Shown: in pieces, positions 1-5,418 of the stretch
Layout: each line of letters starts with the position of its first letter
How positions within the stretch are numbered: position 1 is the stretch's first letter
From: CAWKDC01 sp964383495
GTDB lineage: Bacteria > Pseudomonadota > Gammaproteobacteria > JABCZS01
Assembly: GCA_964383495.1 (NCBI GenBank)
Contig: CAYLHG010000026.1
Span: 1-10,517, forward strand
Reading direction: 5' to 3'
DNA length: 10,517 bases
Notes under the pieces: generated by a model
What the model was told of the DNA's origin: nothing
The model's database searches: none
Seen by the model: the letters and a program-made list of their open reading frames with translations, nothing else
Program-made: the position numbers and the translations under genes

Positions 1-54
1 GTAGAACCGAGGGCAGAGTGCTTGCGGACGCGGGTTCAATTCCCGCCGCCTCCA
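1..54 (+). ncRNA. ssrA: tmRNA 3' end (partial)
   Basis: This is the tRNA-like 3' domain of transfer-messenger RNA, which rescues ribosomes stalled on broken mRNAs; the 5' part and the tag-peptide reading frame lie outside the window. The T-arm is intact: stem GCGGG (30-34), loop TTCAATT (35-41), stem CCCGC (42-46). The acceptor strand CGCCTCC (47-53) and discriminator A54 follow. The GGAC just before the T-stem and the upstream GTAGAA stretch are typical of beta/gammaproteobacterial tmRNA rather than of an ordinary tRNA. The discriminator is followed by TAT, so the CCA tail is not encoded here, unlike the usual proteobacterial ssrA. The tmRNA 3' end is a classic target for P4-type integrases, which fits the integrase just downstream. 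Confidence 0.85.
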
Positions 55-55
55 T
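30..55 (+). other. Probable left attachment site (attL)
   Basis: P4-family integrases recombine at the 3' end of tRNA or tmRNA genes and rebuild the gene with an element-borne copy of its end. The tmRNA tail here lies directly upstream of such an integrase, so the core should fall within the T-arm/acceptor segment. The exact crossover cannot be set without an empty-site sequence. The part CGCCGCC-T-CCAT (44-55) reappears with a one-base deletion at the other end of the window. Confidence 0.6.
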
Positions 56-90
56 ATAATTCAAGTCTAACGCAATCCAATAACGTCCAG

Positions 91-120
91 AAACCCCTTG
101 TAAATAAGGGGTTTTTTATT
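91..120 (+). terminator. Intrinsic terminator after tmRNA
   Basis: A perfect 9-bp stem AAACCCCTT / AAGGGGTTT (91-99 and 106-114) with a 6-base loop is followed by a T-run. It lies about 37 bp after the tmRNA end and before the integrase. It would terminate ssrA transcription and shield the integrase from read-through. If the integration boundary is at the tmRNA end, this terminator is supplied by the element, not the host. Confidence 0.8.
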
Positions 121-147
121 TAAGATACTCCAGTAATGTCCAAGGAA

Positions 148-220
148 ATACCCCCACATCCAGGCCATATTGGGGGTAATACTGGGGGCATATCAACAAC
201 GGATATTGGAGATACCCCCA
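148..220. promoter_or_regulatory. Integrase arm-type sites and int control region
   Basis: Four copies of a G-rich motif occur: ATACCCCCA (148-156), TGGGGGTAAT (171-180), TGGGGGCAT (183-191) and ATACCCCCA (212-220). The middle two are direct repeats with a 12-bp period; the outer copies are inverted. Such clusters next to P4-type integrase genes are typical arm sites bound by the integrase N-terminal domain. The last copy lies between the Shine-Dalgarno GGAGA (208-212) and the integrase ATG at 222, so binding there would be expected to repress integrase expression. The arm-site role is inferred from position and repetition; the motifs themselves are directly visible. Confidence 0.65.
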
Positions 221-221
221 A

Positions 222-1433
222 ATGCCATTAACAGACATCAAGATACGGGCTGCGAAACCACGGGATAAGGCTTACAAACTTGCAGATGGAAAGGGCCTAT
301 ATCTTTTAGTCATGCCTACTGGCGCCAAATACTGGCGTTTAAAATACCGCTTTGCTACTAAAGAAAAGACACTCTCAATAGGGGTTTATCCAGAGGCAAC
401 ACTGGCTTTTTCTAGAAACAAATGCGATGAAGCTCGTAAACTCTTGCTTAACGATATCGATCCTGGTGCGGTTAAACAAGTCAACAAGCGTGCACAGCAA
501 CTGGCTGGTGAAAACAGCTTTGAAAACGTTGCCCGCGAATGGCATGTGAAGTTCTCTCCAAAATGGACACCGGCACATGGCGAACGCATTTTGATACGCC
601 TAGAAAAAGATGTGTTTCGCTGGCTAGGTACTCGCCCTATTTCTGAAATCACTGCGCCTGATGTATTAGCAGTACTACGTCGTGTCGAAAACCGGGGCGC
701 TGTTGAAACAGCTCATCGTGTTTCCCAGAACTGCAGCCAAGTATTTAGATATGCAGTTGCTACTGGTAGAGCAGAACGTGATCCAACGCTTGATCTTCGA
801 GGAGCATTAACCCCTGTCAAACAAGTGCATCATGCATCTCTTACTGATCCAAAAGCAGTTGCAGGATTGTTGCGTGCAATTCATGGATATGAGGGACACT
901 TCATAACGCAATGTGCCTTACATCTTTCCCCTCTATTGTTTGTTCGCCCTGGTGAATTACGTAATGCTGAATGGACCGAGATAGATCTAGAACAAAGAGA
1001 ATGGAGAATTCCCGCAGAAAAAATGAAAATGCGTGAAAAACATATTGTCCCATTGTCTATGCAAGCAGTGAATATTTTGAAAGAATTGCACCCCCTGACA
1101 GGCAATGGCAAATATGTTTTCCCAGGCATACGCTCCATAAGACGCCCTATGTCTGAAAACACAGTGAATGCTGCGTTGAGACGCTTAGGCTTTAGTTCGA
1201 ATGAAATGACAGCGCATGGATTTCGTAGTATGGCTTCAACTTTATTGAATGAGCAAGGCTGGAATCGCGACGCAATCGAAAGACAACTCGCGCATGCAGA
1301 AAGGAATTCCGTTCGAGCCGCCTATAACTACGCAGAGTTTTTGCCTGAACGCAAAAAAATGATGCAAGCATGGGCGGATTATTTGGATGAGTTGGTGGCC
1401 GGAGCGAAGATTTTGAATTTCAAGGAGGGTTAG
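222..1433 (+). CDS. int: P4-type tyrosine recombinase (integrase)
   Basis: This site-specific recombinase catalyses integration and excision of the element at the tmRNA 3' end. Residues 1-90 form the arm-binding DUF4102-type domain (DGKGLYLLV, YWRLKYRF, TLSIGVYPEATLAFSR). Residues about 100-195 are the SAM-like core-binding domain and 205-390 the catalytic domain. The catalytic set is visible: R242 in RPGELR, a lysine near 267-269 in the beta-hairpin, H332 and R335 in AHGFR, H358 in LAHAE, and nucleophile Y368 in RAAYNY. The C-terminus ends in the usual ERKKMMQAWADYLD. At 403 residues it is full length for the family and looks active. The start is supported by GGAGA 9 bases upstream. The next gene begins directly after its stop codon. 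Confidence 0.96.
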   Translation: MPLTDIKIRAAKPRDKAYKLADGKGLYLLVMPTGAKYWRLKYRFATKEKTLSIGVYPEATLAFSRNKCDEARKLLLNDIDPGAVKQVNKRAQQLAGENSFENVAREWHVKFSPKWTPAHGERILIRLEKDVFRWLGTRPISEITAPDVLAVLRRVENRGAVETAHRVSQNCSQVFRYAVATGRAERDPTLDLRGALTPVKQVHHASLTDPKAVAGLLRAIHGYEGHFITQCALHLSPLLFVRPGELRNAEWTEIDLEQREWRIPAEKMKMREKHIVPLSMQAVNILKELHPLTGNGKYVFPGIRSIRRPMSENTVNAALRRLGFSSNEMTAHGFRSMASTLLNEQGWNRDAIERQLAHAERNSVRAAYNYAEFLPERKKMMQAWADYLDELVAGAKILNFKEG

Positions 1434-2066
1434 ATGATCTCTAATTCAATTGACTACAAAGTTTATGCATTGATGGATCTTTGGAACCTTTATACAGGTG
1501 TTTATTTACTTGCTGGGTGGGACCCGGATGCAACATATTATGACTTCTCCCCAGGTTATAGCGAATTTAAAACAATATTGAAATCAGCAACTGCCTCAAT
1601 TAACGCAGGAAATTTACGTCAAAAAAACTCACCGACCGTTTTCTGCAACTGGGCAATAAGCAAAGGTTTCAAAATTCCAAAGCCATTAGCCAAGGCAGTC
1701 GAAGCTTACTCGAAACCTATCATTAACTGGGAAAAAAGATGCCAGGAACTTGAGGTTGAAAATCTTGTCCTCAAAGATGAAAATATCGCATTGAAAGAAA
1801 CACTAGAAAACTCATTCCAACTACTCGAGAAGAATGATCCATTTTACTCAAGCGAACTTAATACAGCTATCGTACTACAAGGTACGATAAAAAAGAAGTT
1901 CACTGCACATTTTCCAACAACTTCTGAAATGATTGAGATTGTGAATAGGGAGTTCGCATCAGCAAAATTGCGCAGAGGCGCCTCAAATAGGATTGCAACG
2001 GTGGTCAATCCTGATGCCAACAAAAATGGTGGAAGAAGCCCACCATCACTGCCAATCAAAAATTGA
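1434..2066 (+). CDS. Unknown protein translationally coupled to integrase
   Basis: This 210-residue soluble protein starts on the base after the integrase stop codon, with GGAGG at 1424-1428 inside the end of int as its ribosome binding site, so the two are co-translated. An N-terminal part of about 95 residues contains FCNWAISKGFKIPKPL, reminiscent of small DNA-binding or accessory domains in island proteins. A predicted coiled coil covers about 98-133. The C-terminal part (SSELNTAIVLQG ... RIATVVNPDANKNGG) resembles a segment seen in many mobile-element hypotheticals: an 'ELAIAL' helix followed by 'RIATVAN..GG'. There is no signal peptide or membrane segment. Position suggests a role with integration or excision, but no function is assigned. 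Confidence 0.82.
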   Translation: MISNSIDYKVYALMDLWNLYTGVYLLAGWDPDATYYDFSPGYSEFKTILKSATASINAGNLRQKNSPTVFCNWAISKGFKIPKPLAKAVEAYSKPIINWEKRCQELEVENLVLKDENIALKETLENSFQLLEKNDPFYSSELNTAIVLQGTIKKKFTAHFPTTSEMIEIVNREFASAKLRRGASNRIATVVNPDANKNGGRSPPSLPIKN

Positions 2067-2092
2067 ATGGCAGCTTGAGAGACTATCTTTAC

Positions 2093-2365
2093 TCAGCGTC
2101 TTGGTGCACTGCGATAGTGACCTGGCACATAGGTGCCATCGTCGCGAGTGTAAGGATCAACATGAACGGTCTTTGGTCTGCCAGTCTCTTGGCTAATTTG
2201 ACCATAGTATGATTGATTGCTGCCGCTATCGTATGTTCTGCTGGAACCAGAATTTAGATGGTACGGTGAATCTGAATTATTATCATCAAGAACCGACGCA
2301 TGTAGCACTGTTGCCGAAAATAACAGGCTCAGCGATAACAGAAAAGCGAATAAATAGTGTCTCAT
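2093..2365 (-). CDS. Small secreted protein, YTR.DGTYV..HYRSAP family
   Basis: This is a 90-residue protein when started at the methionine before RHYLF (2365). A longer form from 2386 would put seven extra residues before the signal peptide and lacks a ribosome binding site. Residues 1-23 are a clear Sec signal peptide (RHYLFAFLLSLSLLFSATV) with likely cleavage after LHA. The mature part is Ser/Asn/Asp-rich and ends in GRPKTVHVDPYTRDDGTYV and HYRSAPRR, a tail recognisable from small exported proteobacterial proteins of unknown function. It would be periplasmic or secreted, about 67 residues, with no cysteines in the mature part. It is convergent with the gene after the integrase and divergent from the replication operon, so it is a stand-alone unit. 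Its role in the element is unknown. Confidence 0.75.
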   Translation of the reverse strand: MRHYLFAFLLSLSLLFSATVLHASVLDDNNSDSPYHLNSGSSRTYDSGSNQSYYGQISQETGRPKTVHVDPYTRDDGTYVPGHYRSAPRR

Positions 2366-2404
2366 AATGCCCCCCACAACCTTCATTATCTGTTAATGTT
2401 CACA

Positions 2405-2433
2405 AGTATACCCGCCTAAGAATGCAAGATCAA
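2405..2433 (-). promoter_or_regulatory. Candidate sigma-70 promoter for the small secreted protein
   Basis: Read on the minus strand, TTGATC (2428-2433) and TATACT (2405-2410) are separated by exactly 17 bp. Four and five of six positions match the -35 and -10 consensus. Transcription would begin near 2398, leaving a leader of about 33 bases before the start codon at 2365. Confidence 0.45.
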
Positions 2434-2603
2434 TGGGGGCATCAGGAGTAATTTGTTGCCCAAAAATAAGGTTTTTAACTAACATCTCAGATTTCCCTCC
2501 TACTTCCCTTTTAAACCCTCTGGGGGTTTCAGCCCAGTATTGACGTGGGTTTTCGCTAACTCCCCGGGTGTTTTAACGCACCTTTTCAGATAACACCCCC
2601 AAC

Positions 2604-2658
2604 TGTTCCACCTATTTCCCCCCTAAAAACCCTGCTGAAATGGCCATACAGTGGAACA
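2604..2658. promoter_or_regulatory. Inverted repeat upstream of the alpA-like gene
   Basis: TGTTCCAC (2604-2611) and GTGGAACA (2651-2658) are perfect 8-bp inverted half-sites 39 bp apart, ending 18 bp before the likely start of the AlpA-like gene. This suits an operator or excisionase-binding pair, perhaps for the AlpA-like protein itself. The whole divergent gap 2366-2676 holds no other gene. It is rich in runs of C and G, including an AAACCC/GGGTTT hairpin at 2513-2529. Confidence 0.35.
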
Positions 2659-2676
2659 ACCATGGAGAGACAATCA

Positions 2677-2895
2677 ATGATTCAGTTACACACAACCGGT
2701 TACTTACGCATTCCCCATATTCTTGGTGATCCCAAAGCAAACCCACCCATTGCACCACTCATACCAGTGGGGAAGTCCACGTGGTGGAAGGGGATCAAGT
2801 CTGGACGATTCCCCCAGCCCGTCAAATTGGGCCCAAGAATTTCAGCATGGCGTGTCGAAGATATCAAAGCGCTGATTGAGGAGATGGGGAAGTAA
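2677..2895 (+). CDS. AlpA/MerR-like regulator or excisionase
   Basis: This small winged-helix DNA-binding protein is of the AlpA type, named for the regulator in the CP4-57 element that also sits in ssrA and controls its integrase and excision. The motif is clear: PVGKSTWWKGIKSGRFPQPVK (split around residues 30-50) then LGPRISAWRVEDIKALIEEM. A proline-rich insertion (KANPPIAPLIPVG) precedes it, as in many betaproteobacterial versions. The ATG at 2677 (72 residues) is preferred over 2662 because GGAGAG (2664-2669) gives a good ribosome binding site 7 to 9 bases upstream. It is the first gene of the replication operon, and its stop overlaps a possible small ORF (TAATG). Confidence 0.88.
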   Translation: MIQLHTTGYLRIPHILGDPKANPPIAPLIPVGKSTWWKGIKSGRFPQPVKLGPRISAWRVEDIKALIEEMGK

Positions 2896-3065
2896 TGAAC
2901 CATCAAAAAGAAAACGCCAGGGAATGTAGATTTCACCTGGCGTTACAAGTAAGCATTACGGCAGAAGGATTTTATCATGAAAAGGCTTGCAGATCTAAAA
3001 CAAATTCTCTCACTAGCAACTGGACATTGGCCAAACATTCTCAAAAGTATAGGAATCCCAGATAA
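2895..3065 (+). CDS. Possible small coupled ORF or leader peptide
   Basis: An ATG overlaps the stop codon of the AlpA-like gene (TAATG, 2893-2897) and opens a 56-codon frame beginning MNHQKENAR. It runs past the primase start at 2977 and ends in TAA at 3063-3065. The stop/start overlap is the arrangement used for translational coupling. No protein family is recognised, and the second half overlaps primase coding sequence out of frame, so it may be only a leader that carries ribosomes through the hairpin at 2913-2944 toward the primase start. It may also be chance. Confidence 0.25.
   Translation: MNHQKENARECRFHLALQVSITAEGFYHEKACRSKTNSLTSNWTLAKHSQKYRNPR
2913..2944 (+). promoter_or_regulatory. 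Hairpin between alpA-like gene and primase
   Basis: AACGCCAGG (2913-2921) and CCTGGCGTT (2936-2944) form a perfect 9-bp stem with a 14-base loop. No T-run follows, so this is not a standard terminator. It lies 20 bases before the primase ribosome binding site AAGGA (2965-2969). It could set the ratio of regulator to primase through mRNA stability or translation. Confidence 0.5.
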
Positions 3066-3957
3066 ATTTCTTACCAACAAGCATGGACCATGCCCTCTTT
3101 GTGGCGGGAAAGATCGATTCAGATTCGATAACAAAGGGGATAGGGGCACTTACTTTTGCGGGCAATGCGGCGCTGGTGATGGCTTTCAACTATTGCAAAA
3201 ATTTACAGGATGGCCCACCAAAAAAGCCTGTGACTGCCTCAATAATTTTATGCAAATTGCACCTAGCCCGAAGCCTATCAAGACTTTCACTCTGCGAATA
3301 GCTGAGCAAGCAATCAATACTGGGGAAGCCGAGCTCAAAGAAAGGGCAAAGGCATTAGAGGCAGAGGTACAACGACATCAACAGCAAGCGTTCAATGTCC
3401 CCACAGATCATCCTTACTTGGTTAAAAAAGAGATTCACCTCGAAAATGTGAAGGCAGTTGGTGACTATTTGATCATCCCAATGTACACAGGAAATTTTCA
3501 ACTGGTTTCTTATCAACGCATCTGGCCTGATGGCACAAAAAAATTCCTGAAGGGAACAAAGAAAGATGGAGTGTATGGGATTGTCGGTCGATACCAGGCG
3601 GGCAAACCCATCATCATAAGTGAGTCTTTCTCTACCTCTTTCGCCATATATGAAAGTCTGGGAATTGCTTGCTGGATATCCTTTGGACATAGCGGATTCC
3701 AGGGCGCACTCAGATCAATCCTAAGCCACTTTGAGCATGGGGGGCGGGTGATAATCGCCTGTGATAACGACGACGATCAGGCCAGTTTAAACTCAGCCCT
3801 GAAGGCATTCGACGCGCTAAAAGATCATCACATCAAGAACACACATATTGCAATACCGGTTGCAATACCGGAGCTAAGCGGCACGGACTTCTGTGACCTG
3901 TATCTTTCCGAAGGCACAGAGGCAGTGCGCGCTGTCTTTAAGGAGCTACTGCCTTGA
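2977..3957 (+). CDS. Zinc-ribbon/Toprim DNA primase
   Basis: This is an RNA-primer synthesising enzyme for replication of the element. The N-terminal zinc ribbon is complete: C39-x2-C42 and C61-x2-C64, in CPLCGGKDRFRF and YFCGQCGAGDGFQLL, the P4 alpha/DnaG-like type. The Toprim domain covers about 200-310: IIISES with E216, then ACDNDDDQ with D263 and D265, then GTDFCDLY, close to the common GTDFND. The usual EG after the first Toprim strand is ES here. At 326 residues it lacks the helicase domain of P4 alpha; that function is in the next gene, whose TTG start overlaps this stop. A 12-bp in-frame tandem duplication (3848-3871) encodes AIPV/AIPE just before the GTDF motif. Confidence 0.93.
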   Translation: MKRLADLKQILSLATGHWPNILKSIGIPDKFLTNKHGPCPLCGGKDRFRFDNKGDRGTYFCGQCGAGDGFQLLQKFTGWPTKKACDCLNNFMQIAPSPKPIKTFTLRIAEQAINTGEAELKERAKALEAEVQRHQQQAFNVPTDHPYLVKKEIHLENVKAVGDYLIIPMYTGNFQLVSYQRIWPDGTKKFLKGTKKDGVYGIVGRYQAGKPIIISESFSTSFAIYESLGIACWISFGHSGFQGALRSILSHFEHGGRVIIACDNDDDQASLNSALKAFDALKDHHIKNTHIAIPVAIPELSGTDFCDLYLSEGTEAVRAVFKELLP

Positions 3958-4871
3958 GTCCCGTTATTAATCTACCCCAACAAGCAACGCTCATCTCCAT
4001 CACCTTGGGTGAGTTTCTTTCAAAAGAGCTTCCCCTGCGAGCTAATATCATTGATCCCTGGCTGCCTGAGGCGGGCCTGTGTATGGTCTATGCCATACGA
4101 GGAATTGGTAAAACACATTTTGCACTCGAGCTCATGATGGCCGTTGCCTATGGGCAAAACTTCTTAGCCTTCAGGGCAACAAAACCACGCAAGGTACTTT
4201 ATCTTGATGGTGAAATGAGCGCCCCAGCGCTACAAGAACGACTCGCACGCATCGAAGCCAGGATGATGCCGAACCCTGAAATGATTGAGCCAACTATAGT
4301 GACACCCGATCTACAGGCTGACGCCATGCCAAACCTAAGCACCGGGGAAGGACAGCAAGCCATTGAGCCATTTGTTGAGGAGGCAGATCTAATCATCATT
4401 GATAACATCAGTACCCTTTGTGGCTGCGGTAATGAGAATGAGGCTGAGAGCTGGTCTGAGATCCAAGCTTGGGCATTGAGTATAAAGCGTAGGGGAAAAT
4501 CGGTATTGTTCATTCATCATGCCGGCAAGAATGGAAACCAGCGCGGAACGAGTCGACGCGAGGACGTCCTTGATACGGTAATCTGCCTTAAACATCCCAC
4601 CGATTACGAAGCAACCATGGGTGCCTGCTTTGAGCTTCACTTCGAGAAAGCACGGGGAATCATGGGCGAGGATGTCACCCCGCTTCGATGCGAACTCACC
4701 CCCACTGGCTGGAAGTTCGAACCCCTAGAGATCAGCAACTATGACAGAGTAGTCGAGCTAATGAATGAAGGCATGAGTCAGACAGAAATTGCCAAAGAGA
4801 TAGACCTAAGCAAGTCCCAAGTGTCCAAGCTCGTTAAGAAAGGAAAAGCGGAGGGAAAGATACGTGGGTAA
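3954..4871 (+). CDS. RepA-like hexameric helicase ATPase (AAA_25)
   Basis: This RecA-fold ATPase resembles RepA of plasmid RSF1010 and probably unwinds DNA at the element's origin with the upstream primase. The Walker A motif is AIRGIGKTHF (47-56, K53), followed by VLYLDGEMS (81-89, E87), Walker B ADLIIIDNIS (144-153, D150), the sensor FIHHAGKNG (187-194) and RGTSRREDVLD (197-207). All key residues are present. Residues about 265-303 add a helix-turn-helix (MSQTEIAKEIDLSKSQVSKL) that could bind DNA. The start is TTG, overlapping the primase stop as TTGA, and is supported by AGGAG (3941-3945) 8 bases upstream. It overlaps the next gene by 8 bases. Confidence 0.92.
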   Translation: MSPVINLPQQATLISITLGEFLSKELPLRANIIDPWLPEAGLCMVYAIRGIGKTHFALELMMAVAYGQNFLAFRATKPRKVLYLDGEMSAPALQERLARIEARMMPNPEMIEPTIVTPDLQADAMPNLSTGEGQQAIEPFVEEADLIIIDNISTLCGCGNENEAESWSEIQAWALSIKRRGKSVLFIHHAGKNGNQRGTSRREDVLDTVICLKHPTDYEATMGACFELHFEKARGIMGEDVTPLRCELTPTGWKFEPLEISNYDRVVELMNEGMSQTEIAKEIDLSKSQVSKLVKKGKAEGKIRG

Positions 4872-5418
4872 TTTTCAGCAACAAGCACAGGCCATAATTG
4901 ATCGAATGGACAAAAAAAGTTTCCAGTTTCCTACGCTAGTAAAGGAAACAGGAAACTTTGATAGCATTAATGGAAACTCCAGAGGAAACCTACGCTCGGA
5001 TGAGCAACCGATAACCCAGCGATCATGCGGGGTTTCCATGGAAAAAAAGGAGGAAACTAGCAGGAAACTGCCAGAAAATATACAAGAAACATTATCACAA
5101 AACTATGGTGCCAAAAGTTTCCAACCCCGAAACACCGCCGAGTTACTCATGATGTTTTTTGAAAAGGCACCTACTCTTGGAATTGAATTACTCCACGGTG
5201 ATCGCGCATGGTTACAAAATATTCTCTATGGTGCACGACTAACACAAGCCACTGCCCTACTATGCCAATACATCAAAGAGTGGAAGGAAGGAATGACAAG
5301 CGAACCCGCCGTACACAAACAACAAAACGTAGGTCGCTGTCTTGCCAACATTTTCATCCGTGAAAATCTAACCACAAGAGAATATACTAATCAGCATGGA
5401 GGAAAACATGGCCAGTAA
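4864..5418 (+). CDS. Unknown protein whose gene carries the GGAAAC iterons
   Basis: This 184-residue protein starts at GTG (4864), inside the end of the helicase gene, with GAGG (4851-4854) 9 bases upstream. The first half (to about residue 85) is low in order and repetitive (SFQFP, ETGNF, GNSRGN, EETSRKLPE), because the DNA there is packed with GGAAAC/GTTTCC repeats read in several frames. The second half (about 85-170) looks folded: NTAELLMMFFEKAPTLGIELL, then HGDRAWLQNILYGARLTQATALLCQYIKEW, then QNVGRCLANIFIREN. No signal peptide or membrane segment is present. Its place right after primase and helicase suggests a replication accessory factor, possibly the iteron-binding initiator, but no family is recognised. 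It overlaps the following gene by 11 bases. Confidence 0.75.
   Translation: MGNFQQQAQAIIDRMDKKSFQFPTLVKETGNFDSINGNSRGNLRSDEQPITQRSCGVSMEKKEETSRKLPENIQETLSQNYGAKSFQPRNTAELLMMFFEKAPTLGIELLHGDRAWLQNILYGARLTQATALLCQYIKEWKEGMTSEPAVHKQQNVGRCLANIFIRENLTTREYTNQHGGKHGQ
4919..5122. repeat. GGAAAC/GTTTCC iteron-like cluster, candidate origin
   Basis: Ten exact copies lie within 204 bp. GTTTCC starts at 4919, 4926, 5032 and 5117; GGAAAC starts at 4944, 4951, 4972, 4984, 5052 and 5063. Seven extend to GGAAACT or its complement. Two near-matches (AGAAAC at 5085, CGAAAC at 5128) lie beside them. Copies occur in both orientations and in all three codon phases, so protein sequence cannot explain them. By eye, only about four copies occur in the rest of the window, roughly the chance level. 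The location inside a replication operon suggests iterons of an origin or a copy-control site. Confidence 0.7.

Noticed and set aside
1993..2196. 67-codon forward frame across the end of the gene after the integrase
   Set aside because: It overlaps two better supported genes in other frames and its composition looks non-biological (many His, Cys, Arg).
2513..2529. AAACCC/GGGTTT hairpin between the secreted-protein gene and the AlpA-like gene
   Set aside because: The stem is only 6 bp and no T-run follows on the plus strand; too weak to call a terminator.
2540..2545. TTGACG as a -35 box for the replication operon
   Set aside because: No acceptable -10 hexamer lies 16-18 bp downstream, so no promoter is called.
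3355..3690. 111-codon frame antisense to the primase
   Set aside because: It is a shadow of the primase gene, with no start signals or family features.
4199..4640. Two antisense frames of 104 and 83 codons inside the helicase gene
   Set aside because: The helicase motifs on the plus strand are complete, so these are shadows of its codon pattern.
5396..5407. ATG at 5396 as start of the Ala/Gln-rich protein
   Set aside because: The GGAGG that would serve the ATG at 5408 lies inside this extension, and nothing suitable lies upstream of 5396.
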